NCBI GenBank assembly: GCA_902526115.1
Contig: CABZJV010000010.1
Span: 1 to 33,932, forward strand
DNA from: an uncultured Pelagibacteraceae bacterium
GTDB lineage: Bacteria > Pseudomonadota > Alphaproteobacteria > Pelagibacterales > Pelagibacteraceae
Length of the DNA: 33,932 nucleotides
Direction: 5' to 3'
A program made the position numbers and the translations under genes. Shown here one piece after another: positions 8,598 to 17,730 of the stretch; position 1 is the first letter of the stretch; every line of letters starts with the position of its first letter. The notes below the pieces were generated by a model, which saw only the letters and a program-made list of their open reading frames with translations, had not been told where the DNA came from and did not search any database.

Positions 8598-8628
8598 AAA
8601 AAAAAGGCCATCTTATGATGGCCTTTTT
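8598..8628 (-). terminator. Rho-independent terminator of groESL
   Basis: A perfect 12-bp inverted repeat (8601-8612 paired with 8617-8628) surrounds a 4-nt loop. The stem core is GGCCATC/GATGGCC, and read on the minus strand it is followed by a run of eight U. It lies 21 nt beyond the groEL stop codon, exactly where a terminator for groES-groEL is expected. It is the only strong intrinsic terminator I can see in the window. Confidence 0.92.
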
Positions 8629-8649
8629 AAATTTTGTATTTGAGCGGGA

Positions 8650-10329
<1,680 letters not shown>

Positions 10330-10334
10330 TTAAG

Positions 10335-10625
10335 TTACTTACCTGAAATACCCATAATGTCAGACTCTTTCATTATGCTGTATTCTTTACCATCAATTTT
10401 GACTTCAGTACCTGACCATTTGCCAAATAAAACTTTGTCGCCAACTTTAACGTCCATTGGAATTAATTTTCCATCTTCTGTTTTTGCACCACCACCAATA
10501 GCGACTACTTTTCCTTCTTGCGGTTTTTCTTGGGCAGTATCTGGGATGATAATTCCACCAGCAGTTTTTTCACTACTGTCTAAAACTTCAATTAACACTC
10601 TGTCATGTAACGGTTTAAACTTCAT
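10335..10625 (-). CDS. groES: Co-chaperonin GroES (10 kDa)
   Basis: 96 residues, the standard GroES length. It starts [14 protein letters not shown] and has the mobile-loop region around residues 18-34 ([19 protein letters not shown]), then the conserved GKVVAIGGG and [11 protein letters not shown] strands. GroES caps the GroEL ring. An AAAGGAG Shine-Dalgarno sits 4 nt upstream of the ATG (10630-10636). A heat-shock-type promoter is predicted about 40-65 nt upstream. It is the first gene of the groESL operon and is divergent from the HAD-IIA gene across 131 nt. Confidence 0.99.
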   Translation of the reverse strand: MKFKPLHDRVLIEVLDSSEKTAGGIIIPDTAQEKPQEGKVVAIGGGAKTEDGKLIPMDVKVGDKVLFGKWSGTEVKIDGKEYSIMKESDIMGISGK

Positions 10626-10660
10626 AAATCTCCTTTATAATTCTATATAAATATGGTCTT

Positions 10661-10689
10661 CATATAGATATTACGCTGCCTATTTCAAG
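10661..10689 (-). promoter_or_regulatory. Predicted sigma-32 (RpoH) promoter of groESL
   Basis: On the minus strand a CTTGAAAT -35 element (CTTG at 10689-10686) is followed after 18 nt by CTATATG (10667-10661). This fits the alphaproteobacterial RpoH pattern of CTTG, 17-18 nt, then a Y-T-A-T-rich -10. Transcription would start near 10655, about 30 nt before the groES ATG. I see no CIRCE inverted repeat (TTAGCACTC, N9, GAGTGCTAA), so HrcA control looks unlikely. This is a pattern match only. Confidence 0.6.
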
Positions 10690-10756
10690 ATTAGATATTC
10701 GATTAGATGTTAATAATGCTAGTAAATTAAGGATTTTATGGTTTATACCTTAAATA

Positions 10757-11575
10757 ATGACTAAAAATATAGATTCAGATGGCCTTAGTTCAATAGTCCA
10801 TAATTATGATCTATTTTATATAGATTTATGGGGCGTAGTTCATAATGGCATTAAACTTTATGAGGGTGCGATCAGCGCTCTTAAGGAGCTTAAAAAAAAC
10901 AATAAAGATTTAGTTTTGTTAACCAATGCACCTAGACCAAATGAAACTGTAAAAAATTTTTTGGAAAAAATGGGAATGGATGAAGAGTTAAGAAATCATG
11001 TTTTTACATCAGGAGAGGCTGCACTTAATTATTTAAAAAAATCACATTTATCCAAAAAATTTTTTCATATCGGACCCCCAAGAGACTTTGATTTATTCAA
11101 TCCTTTTAAAAAAAACAAATCAAATGATCTAGATGAAAGTGAATATTTATTATGTACAGGTTTATTTGATAATCATAACAAAGATTTAAATTATTATAGA
11201 ACTTTACTCGAGAGTCATACTCATAAAGAAATGATCTGTACAAATCCTGATTTGATTGTCGATCGAGGAAATGTCAGAGAATTATGTGCAGGCTCTGTTG
11301 CTATGGTTTTTGAAAAAATGGGTGGAAAGGTAGTATACTTTGGGAAACCATATGCAGAGGTATATAATCAATCGATTGATAATTTTAAGAAAAGAACATT
11401 AGCTATAGGAGATAATTTAAATACGGATATTAAGGGTGCTAATTTATTGAATTACGACTCTTTATTAATTTCCAATGGCATCCATAAATTAGAAATATTT
11501 AACAAAGGTATTTTAGAGGTTTCAAAAGAATATGAAACAGTTGTAAATTATACTCAGTCAGATCTTAGATGGTGA
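10757..11575 (+). CDS. HAD superfamily class IIA protein (TIGR01459-like) with DxW motif
   Basis: 272 residues. The HAD core is visible: motif I YIDLWGVVHNG (residues 21-31), motif II LLTNAPRP (about 54-61), a lysine in VYFGKPYAEVY and motif IV AIGDNLNTDIKGAN (about 217-230). In motif I the nucleophile is Asp23, but the usual second Asp, the general acid/base of HAD phosphatases, is Trp25. I recall this DLWGV form as typical of the TIGR01459 subgroup, so it is not a random mutation, and the chemistry is uncertain. The gene overlaps ribF by 7 nt, which hints at a role near flavin or phosphometabolite turnover. It heads the plus-strand ribF-ileS-lspA operon. Confidence 0.85.
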   Translation: MTKNIDSDGLSSIVHNYDLFYIDLWGVVHNGIKLYEGAISALKELKKNNKDLVLLTNAPRPNETVKNFLEKMGMDEELRNHVFTSGEAALNYLKKSHLSKKFFHIGPPRDFDLFNPFKKNKSNDLDESEYLLCTGLFDNHNKDLNYYRTLLESHTHKEMICTNPDLIVDRGNVRELCAGSVAMVFEKMGGKVVYFGKPYAEVYNQSIDNFKKRTLAIGDNLNTDIKGANLLNYDSLLISNGIHKLEIFNKGILEVSKEYETVVNYTQSDLRW

Positions 11576-12492
11576 AATTATATAAAAATTTTAATATAAA
11601 AAAAAATCATAAAAATTCATTAATTTTAATTGGAAATTTTGATGGTGTACATCTGGGACATCAAAAATTATTTAAATTAGCAAAATTATATAAAAAAAAA
11701 TATAACATAAAAATTGGAGTCGTTAATTTTGATCCTATGCCAAAAATGTTTTTTAATAAATTACTTAAAAACTTTAGAATAACTAGTATTAATCAAAAAA
11801 TCGCATTACTTAGCAAACTCAACGTAGATTTTATTATAACTAAAAAATTTGATGAAAAATTTTCTAAAACAAAGTCAATTAATTTTATCAAAGAAATATT
11901 AAATAAAAAATTAAAATCAAAATTTATATTTGTTAGTAATAATTTTAGATTTGGTAATAAAAGAGAAGGAAATGTTAATTTATTAATTAAAAACGAAAAA
12001 AAATTTAATTTTAAAGTAGTAAAACCACAACCATTAATTAAACAACATAAAATAATTTCATCAACATTAATAAGAAGTTTTTTAGAAAAAGGATATTTAG
12101 AAAAAGCAAATAAGCTTTTAAATAGAAATTGGACAATTAATGGAGTTGTAAAGAAGGGAAGACAAGTTGGTAAAAAAATTGGTTTTCCAACTTGCAACAT
12201 AGATATTCAAGACTATGTTTTGGCAAAACCAGGTGTTTATGCTGTAAAAGTATTGAGATCTAATAATTCTAAATATTTAAGAGGAATAGCAAATCTTGGA
12301 TATAGACCAACATTTAATCAAAAAAAAATCTTATTAGAGGTTCATTTATTTAATTATTCTGGAAATCTTTATAATAAACTCTTATCAGTAGAGTTTTTAA
12401 AGTTTATTAGAGAAGAAAAAAAATTTAAAAATGTTAATCAATTAAAGTCTCAAATTAAAAAAGATTTAAATATTGCAAAAAAAACTAAATGA
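11569..12492 (+). CDS. ribF: Bifunctional riboflavin kinase / FAD synthetase
   Basis: 307 residues with both domains. The N-terminal nucleotidyltransferase domain shows GNFDGVHLGH (residues 22-31) and the ISSTLIRSFLEKG block (about 162-174). The C-terminal flavokinase domain shows KKGRQVGKKIGFPTCNID and KPGVYAV. It converts riboflavin to FMN and then FAD. It overlaps the upstream HAD gene by 7 nt and the downstream ileS start by 4 nt (ATGA). The ribF-ileS-lspA order is common in bacteria and supports the call. The sequence is very Lys/Asn/Ile-rich. Confidence 0.96.
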   Translation: MVKLYKNFNIKKNHKNSLILIGNFDGVHLGHQKLFKLAKLYKKKYNIKIGVVNFDPMPKMFFNKLLKNFRITSINQKIALLSKLNVDFIITKKFDEKFSKTKSINFIKEILNKKLKSKFIFVSNNFRFGNKREGNVNLLIKNEKKFNFKVVKPQPLIKQHKIISSTLIRSFLEKGYLEKANKLLNRNWTINGVVKKGRQVGKKIGFPTCNIDIQDYVLAKPGVYAVKVLRSNNSKYLRGIANLGYRPTFNQKKILLEVHLFNYSGNLYNKLLSVEFLKFIREEKKFKNVNQLKSQIKKDLNIAKKTK

Positions 12493-15203
12493 GTAATACA
12501 CAAATAAACCTTCCAAAAACAGCCTTTTCAATGAAAGCTAATTTGCCCGTAAAGGAGCCAGAAATTATAGAATATTGGCAGAAGATTAATCTTTATAAAG
12601 AATTAAGAAATTCAAGCAAAGGAAAAGAAAAATTTGTACTCCATGATGGCCCACCATATGCAAATGGAAATATTCATATGGGAACTGCTTTGAATAAAAT
12701 TTTAAAAGATATCATTGTAAAATTTCATCAAATGGATGGCAAAGACTCTATTTATGTTCCAGGGTGGGATTGTCATGGCTTGCCAATTGAATGGAAAATA
12801 GAAGAACAATATAAAAAAAATAAAAAAAATAAAAACGAAGTCCCAATAGTAGAATTTAGAAAAGAATGTAGATCATTTGCAGAAAAATGGATTGAAGTGC
12901 ATAAAAGACAATTTAAACGTTTAGGTGTTGTAGGTGATTGGGAAAATTATTATTCGACTATGAGTTTCGATGCAGAGGCTCAAATTGTGAGAGAGCTTGG
13001 TAAGTTTTTAAAGGAGGGAAGTTTATATAGAGGTTTTAAACCAGTATTATGGTCTACTGTTGAAAAAACTGCTTTAGCAGACGCTGAAGTTGAATACCAA
13101 GATCATAAATCAGATACTATTTATACTTCTTTCCCTATTAAAACATCTAACTTAAAAGACCTTGAGGGAAGTGAGATAATTATTTGGACCACAACTCCTT
13201 GGACGATTCCAGCTAATAGAGCATTAGCTTACAATGAATCTCTTGATTATGTTCTTTTACAATTAAATGACGATGGTGACTTTAAAAATAGAAAAATTAT
13301 AGTTGCCAAAGCTTTACTGAAGTCAGTGATTGATGAATGTAAAATAAAAAATTATAAAAAAATTATAACATTCAAAGGAAAAAAATTAAAAGACACGATT
13401 TGTAAGCATCCTTTTTTAGATTTAGGTTATGATTATGACATTCCAATGTTAGAAGCAAGGTTTGTGACGACTGAGCAAGGAACAGGAATTGTTCACTGTG
13501 CTCCTAGTCATGGTCCTGATGATTTTAATTTGTGTTTGAATAATGGAATTAAAGCTATCGAAACAGTTGATGGAGATGGGAAATATACAAATCATGTAAA
13601 TCTATTTGAGGGTCTTCATATTTTTAAAGCAAATCCAATAGTTATTGAAAAACTTAAAGAGCAAAAAAAATTATTATCAAATGGTGAGCTATTACATTCT
13701 TATCCGCATTCTTGGAGATCAAAAGCTCCACTGGTTCATAGAGCCACACCGCAATGGTTTATATCAATGGAAAGCCATAAGCTGAGGGACAAAGCATTAA
13801 AAGCAATCGATGATACAACCTTTTATCCTAGCAAAGGAAAAGAGAGATTAAAATCGATGATAGAAACTAGACCTGATTGGTGTGTGTCAAGACAAAGAGT
13901 TTGGGGTGTTCCTCTTCCAATTTTTGTAAATAAAAAAACTAAAGAAATTTTATTAGATGATGAGGTAAACGAGAATATTGCCTCTATTTATGAAATAGAA
14001 GGTTCAGATTGTTGGTTTTCGGATGACCCACAAAGATTTTTGGGAAGCAAATACAAAGCCGAAGATTATGACAAGTTGAGCGATATTGTTGAAGTTTGGT
14101 TTGATAGTGGATCCACACATACATTTGTTCTTGAAAAAAGAGAAGACTTAAAGTGGCCAGCATCAATGTATTTAGAAGGATCCGATCAACATCGGGGATG
14201 GTTTCATTCATCATTACTAGAGTCATGTGGAACCAGGGGAAGAGCTCCGTTTGAATCTATTTTATCTCATGGATTTGTTGTTGATGGTAAAGGATTAAAA
14301 ATGTCGAAATCTTCAGGAAATGTAATTGCTCCAGAAGATATTTTAAAAAAATATGGAGCAGACATATTAAGAATTTGGGTAGCATCATCTAATTATTCAG
14401 AGGACCTTAGAATTGACTATTCAATTCTAGATCAACATTCAGACTCATATAGAAAAATTAGAAATACTTTTAGATATTTACTTGGAAACATAAATGATAA
14501 TTTCAAAGAAATTAATTTTGAAGAAGTTAATTTAACTGAATTGCCGGAACTTGAACAACTTATGTTGCATAAATTGTATTCGTTAAATGTAAATTTCAAA
14601 AAATATTTTGAAAATTATGATTTTCATAATTTGTATAAAGAATTACTTAATTTTTGTACTGTAGATTTATCAGCATTTTATTTCGATATAAGAAAAGATA
14701 CTTTGTATTGTGATCCAATAGATTCAAATAAAAGGCAATCAACAATATTACTTCTAAATATAATTTTAAATTCCTTATTGAAATGGTTTGCACCAATTTT
14801 ATCTTTTACTACCGAGGAAATTTACAGATTATTACATAAAGACAATAAAAGTATTCATTTAGAAAAATTTTTGATTTTTCCGAATAATTTTGAAAACAAA
14901 AAACTGTATCAAAAATGGGAAGAGTTAATAAAAATTAGAAATATCTGCAATATTAGTATAGAGGAAAAAAGAGCTAATAAGGAAATTGGATCAAGTTTAG
15001 AAGCAGACTTAGATATTCATCTAGATCAAAAATTTGAAGAAATTACCAAAAACATAGATTTTTCTGAGCTATGTATAACATCAAAAGCTAGAATTTCTTT
15101 TAAGGTAAACTCTGAAATAAAAGCACAAACAACAAAAGCAAAAGGAACGAAATGTCCTGTATGCTGGAAAATAAGCGAAGTGAGTTGTGCAAGACATTCC
15201 TGA
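12489..15203 (+). CDS. ileS: Isoleucyl-tRNA synthetase
   Basis: 904 residues, a class I synthetase slightly shorter than the ~940-residue E. coli enzyme. The HIGH-type motif is in PPYANGNIHMGT (residues 55-66), the editing domain contains IIWTTTPWTIPANRAL, WFDSGSTH is present, and the KMSKS loop is at 604-608. The C-terminus keeps CPVCW but ends almost at once with SCARHS, so the terminal zinc site has a C-x2-C...C-x2-H pattern in place of the more usual four-Cys ribbon followed by extra residues. Its stop codon overlaps the lspA ATG by 1 nt (TGATG), and its start overlaps the ribF stop. Confidence 0.98.
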   Translation: MSNTQINLPKTAFSMKANLPVKEPEIIEYWQKINLYKELRNSSKGKEKFVLHDGPPYANGNIHMGTALNKILKDIIVKFHQMDGKDSIYVPGWDCHGLPIEWKIEEQYKKNKKNKNEVPIVEFRKECRSFAEKWIEVHKRQFKRLGVVGDWENYYSTMSFDAEAQIVRELGKFLKEGSLYRGFKPVLWSTVEKTALADAEVEYQDHKSDTIYTSFPIKTSNLKDLEGSEIIIWTTTPWTIPANRALAYNESLDYVLLQLNDDGDFKNRKIIVAKALLKSVIDECKIKNYKKIITFKGKKLKDTICKHPFLDLGYDYDIPMLEARFVTTEQGTGIVHCAPSHGPDDFNLCLNNGIKAIETVDGDGKYTNHVNLFEGLHIFKANPIVIEKLKEQKKLLSNGELLHSYPHSWRSKAPLVHRATPQWFISMESHKLRDKALKAIDDTTFYPSKGKERLKSMIETRPDWCVSRQRVWGVPLPIFVNKKTKEILLDDEVNENIASIYEIEGSDCWFSDDPQRFLGSKYKAEDYDKLSDIVEVWFDSGSTHTFVLEKREDLKWPASMYLEGSDQHRGWFHSSLLESCGTRGRAPFESILSHGFVVDGKGLKMSKSSGNVIAPEDILKKYGADILRIWVASSNYSEDLRIDYSILDQHSDSYRKIRNTFRYLLGNINDNFKEINFEEVNLTELPELEQLMLHKLYSLNVNFKKYFENYDFHNLYKELLNFCTVDLSAFYFDIRKDTLYCDPIDSNKRQSTILLLNIILNSLLKWFAPILSFTTEEIYRLLHKDNKSIHLEKFLIFPNNFENKKLYQKWEELIKIRNICNISIEEKRANKEIGSSLEADLDIHLDQKFEEITKNIDFSELCITSKARISFKVNSEIKAQTTKAKGTKCPVCWKISEVSCARHS

Positions 15204-15703
15204 TGAAGCTAAATATAATTAATAAGAATTTTTATCTTAACTTAACAATTATTTTTTCAATTTTTTTATTAGATAGATTATCGAAGCTATGTATAATTTA
15301 TTTAGATAAAATAAATAATGGATCCGAAATATATCAATCAAAATTTTTGAATATCTATCTCATATGGAATGAGGGAATAGCTTTTGGGCTTTTTTCTTTA
15401 GATGATAACTTTTTATATAATATTTTAACTTTAATAATTTTAATAGTTATAATTATAATTTTGTATTTAGTTGTTAAAAATGAGGGACTTAAAAGGTACT
15501 CACTTATTTTTATTTTAGGAGGAGCAATTGGTAATTTTTTTGATAGAATTTTCTATAGGGCAGTACCTGACTTTATAGATTTTCATATTGGAAATTTTCA
15601 TTGGTTTATTTTCAATGTATCAGATATATTTATAACTGTCGGTGTAATTTGCATGATAACTTTAGAACTAATTGGTAAAAATGATGAAAACATTAATCAA
15701 TAA
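15203..15703 (+). CDS. lspA: Lipoprotein signal peptidase (signal peptidase II)
   Basis: 166 residues from the ATG at 15203. An in-frame ATG at 15152 would add 17 polar residues lying inside ileS and is unlikely, because the 15203 start gives a normal N-terminus and the usual TGATG coupling. Four membrane helices are evident. The conserved blocks are NEGIAFGLF (56-64), GGAIGNFFDRI (106-116), VPDFIDF with catalytic Asp123, and FNVSD with catalytic Asp141. The enzyme cleaves prolipoproteins before the lipid-modified Cys. The next gene encodes a likely lipoprotein substrate. Confidence 0.95.
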   Translation: MKLNIINKNFYLNLTIIFSIFLLDRLSKLCIIYLDKINNGSEIYQSKFLNIYLIWNEGIAFGLFSLDDNFLYNILTLIILIVIIIILYLVVKNEGLKRYSLIFILGGAIGNFFDRIFYRAVPDFIDFHIGNFHWFIFNVSDIFITVGVICMITLELIGKNDENINQ

Positions 15704-16016
15704 ATTAAAAATATTATTTTTGATTATAATTTATGGGCTATTATCTAGCAGTTGCTCAACTGTCCAAAAAGCTTTTGACCCAGAGAGAAAAAATAGTTCA
15801 GACGAATTTTTAATTGAAAAAAAATCTCCACTTTCTATGCCACCTGATTTTGAAAAACTGCCGTTACCTCAAAATAAACAGACTGATGATCAAAACCAGT
15901 CTGACGATATAGAAACATTAATCACAAATTCCCAGTTAGATAATAAAAATAAATCCATAGATAATAGTAGTAAAGAATTAGAGGAGTCGATAATAGATAA
16001 AATCAAAAGTAATTAA
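15681..16016 (+). CDS. DUF3035 / BamF-like outer-membrane lipoprotein
   Basis: 111 residues from the ATG at 15681, overlapping the lspA end by 23 nt; a TTG at 15672 and a second ATG at 15684 are alternative starts. The signal sequence is basic then hydrophobic (KILFLIIIYGLLSSSC), with the lipidated Cys about 24-25 residues in. The lipobox is slightly unusual, with Ser at -3. The mature part starts STVQKAFDPERKNSSDEF and contains SPLSMPPDFEKLPLP, matching the DUF3035 signature (DEF...PL..PPDF.LP.P) reported as subunit BamF of the alphaproteobacterial Bam complex. Its place directly after lspA agrees with what I recall from other alphaproteobacteria. The C-terminal ~45 residues are polar and low-complexity. 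Confidence 0.75.
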   Translation: MMKTLINKLKILFLIIIYGLLSSSCSTVQKAFDPERKNSSDEFLIEKKSPLSMPPDFEKLPLPQNKQTDDQNQSDDIETLITNSQLDNKNKSIDNSSKELEESIIDKIKSN

Positions 16017-17170
16017 TGTTTACAAAAAATATAAGTTTTATTAATTTTAAATTAAAAAAAAAAGATAAATCAATAAAGATTAAATTAAATTTATTATTAA
16101 AAAAAAATGATCAAGTTGTTAAGTCTTTAAGAAAATCATACAAAGATAATTATGGTAAAAAAATATTAAAAATTTTCAAAAAAAAACTTGATTATAGAGT
16201 TATTGGAATGGGTGGTTCTTCTCTTGGTTCCCAAGCAATTTATGATTTTCTTAAATATAAAATAACAAAAAATTTTTTTTTTGTTAATAATCTTCAAGCA
16301 AAAAAAAAAATAAAATCTAACAAATTATATAACAACTTAATTATTTCTAAATCAGGTAATACCATCGAAACAATTATAAACACGAACGTTCTTATTAAAA
16401 GAAAAGAAAAAAATTTATTAATTACTGAAAATAAAGAAAGTTACTTAAAAAAACTAGCAAAAAAAATAAGTGCTGAAGTGGTTGATCATAATAACTTTAT
16501 TGGAGGAAGATATTCAGTCTTATCAGAAGTTGGAATGTTACCATCAGAACTAATGGGGTTAAATCCACAAAAATTCAGACAACTAAACAATCTAGTGAAA
16601 AATAAATCTTTTATGAATTCTCTAATTAATAATGTTTCGGCAACAGTATTTTATTTACAAAAAAAAAAATTTAACTCAATAATTATTAATTATGATGAAA
16701 CATCCACAAATTTATTTAATTGGTACCAGCAATTAATTGCAGAAAGTCTTGGAAAAAAGGGAAATGGCATATTACCCATCATATCTAATATGCCCAAAGA
16801 TAATCATAGCGTTATGCAATTATATCTTGACGGTTTTAAAAATAACTTTTTTACATTTTTTTTTGTTAAAGAAAACAATCCAATAAAAATTAAAAATGAT
16901 GAAATTCTAAAAAACTTTAAATATTTAAAAAATAAAAATTTAAATGAAATTATGTATGCGCAGAAGAAAGCTACAGAGAATGTTTTTAAAATGAAAAATA
17001 TTCCATTTCGAAGCTTTGAAGTAAATAGAAGAGATGAAAAAACTTTAGGAGAATTGTTTTGCTTCTTCATACTTGAAACAATCTTAATTGGAAAATGTCT
17101 AAATATTAATCCATTTAATCAACCAGCTGTAGAATTAATTAAGAAGGAAACAACAAAAATTTTAAATTAA
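16016..17170 (+). CDS. pgi: Glucose-6-phosphate isomerase
   Basis: 384 residues, short for PGI (usually 440-550) and very Lys/Asn-rich, but the sugar-isomerase core is complete: VIGMGGSSLGS (62-72), ISKSGNTIET (110-119), GGRYSVLSEVGMLP (163-176), NWYQQLIAESLGKKGNGILPI, DNHSVMQLYLDG with the conserved His, and the C-terminal NPFNQPAVELIKK. It interconverts glucose-6-phosphate and fructose-6-phosphate. It starts at the TAATG overlapping the BamF-like stop. It contains A11 runs at about 16300-16310 and 16659-16669 and a T10 run at 16273-16282, yet the frame stays intact. Its stop overlaps that of convergent rsmD. Confidence 0.92.
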   Translation: MFTKNISFINFKLKKKDKSIKIKLNLLLKKNDQVVKSLRKSYKDNYGKKILKIFKKKLDYRVIGMGGSSLGSQAIYDFLKYKITKNFFFVNNLQAKKKIKSNKLYNNLIISKSGNTIETIINTNVLIKRKEKNLLITENKESYLKKLAKKISAEVVDHNNFIGGRYSVLSEVGMLPSELMGLNPQKFRQLNNLVKNKSFMNSLINNVSATVFYLQKKKFNSIIINYDETSTNLFNWYQQLIAESLGKKGNGILPIISNMPKDNHSVMQLYLDGFKNNFFTFFFVKENNPIKIKNDEILKNFKYLKNKNLNEIMYAQKKATENVFKMKNIPFRSFEVNRRDEKTLGELFCFFILETILIGKCLNINPFNQPAVELIKKETTKILN

Positions 17171-17730
17171 TAATAAACACAAAAAAAAATTTTTGATATA
17201 CCGTATTTTTTTTCCTCTAATATTTTCAATGATTTAAAAAATATATCGTTTTGTTTTTTATGTCGATGAATTATTAAAATGCCAGTATGTTTTAAAATTT
17301 TTTTAAACTTCAGTTCACCAACAAGTTTTTCTAATTTGGTTTCTTTGTATGGAGGGTCAAGAAAAATAATATCAAATCCTTTTTTTAAATTTTTAAAATT
17401 AAAATCTGTTAAAATATTTTGCTCAATTATAGAGTAATTTTTCACAGTTTTTAAATTTGTTAAATTTTTTTTTAAGGTAGGCAAAATACCTTTATAGTTT
17501 TCAACAAAAGTAACAAATTTTGCTCCTCTTGATAGACACTCAATACCAAATGAACCAGTGCCAGAAAAAAGATCTAATATTTCAGAATTTTCAAGTTTAA
17601 TTGAAAATTTTTTAGAATGTTTAAGAATATTAAAAATTGATTCTTTAGTAAGATCCTTGAGAGGACGTGTTTTTATATCATTAGGTTCTAATATTTTCTT
17701 CCCTTTAAAGTTACCTGATATGACTCTCAT
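17167..17730 (-). CDS. rsmD: 16S rRNA (guanine(966)-N2)-methyltransferase
   Basis: 187 residues, the normal RsmD size. The N-terminus MRVISGNFKGKKI and RPLKDLTKESIFNIL are family-specific. The SAM-binding motif I is DLFSGTGSFGIE (53-64), and the N-methylating motif IV is DPPY (125-128). It modifies G966 of 16S rRNA in the 30S subunit. Its ATG overlaps the purD TGA by 4 nt, so it is coupled to purD. Its stop overlaps the pgi stop in tail-to-tail orientation. Confidence 0.95.
   Translation of the reverse strand: MRVISGNFKGKKILEPNDIKTRPLKDLTKESIFNILKHSKKFSIKLENSEILDLFSGTGSFGIECLSRGAKFVTFVENYKGILPTLKKNLTNLKTVKNYSIIEQNILTDFNFKNLKKGFDIIFLDPPYKETKLEKLVGELKFKKILKHTGILIIHRHKKQNDIFFKSLKILEEKKYGISKIFFCVYY

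Noticed and set aside
11793..12200. Long minus-strand open frame inside ribF
   Set aside because: It is antisense to a well-supported ribF and matches no family; long antisense frames arise easily in Lys/Asn-rich genes.
15152..15202. Upstream in-frame ATG for lspA
   Set aside because: It would add 17 polar residues read from within ileS. The ATG at 15203 forms the usual TGATG coupling and gives a standard LspA N-terminus.
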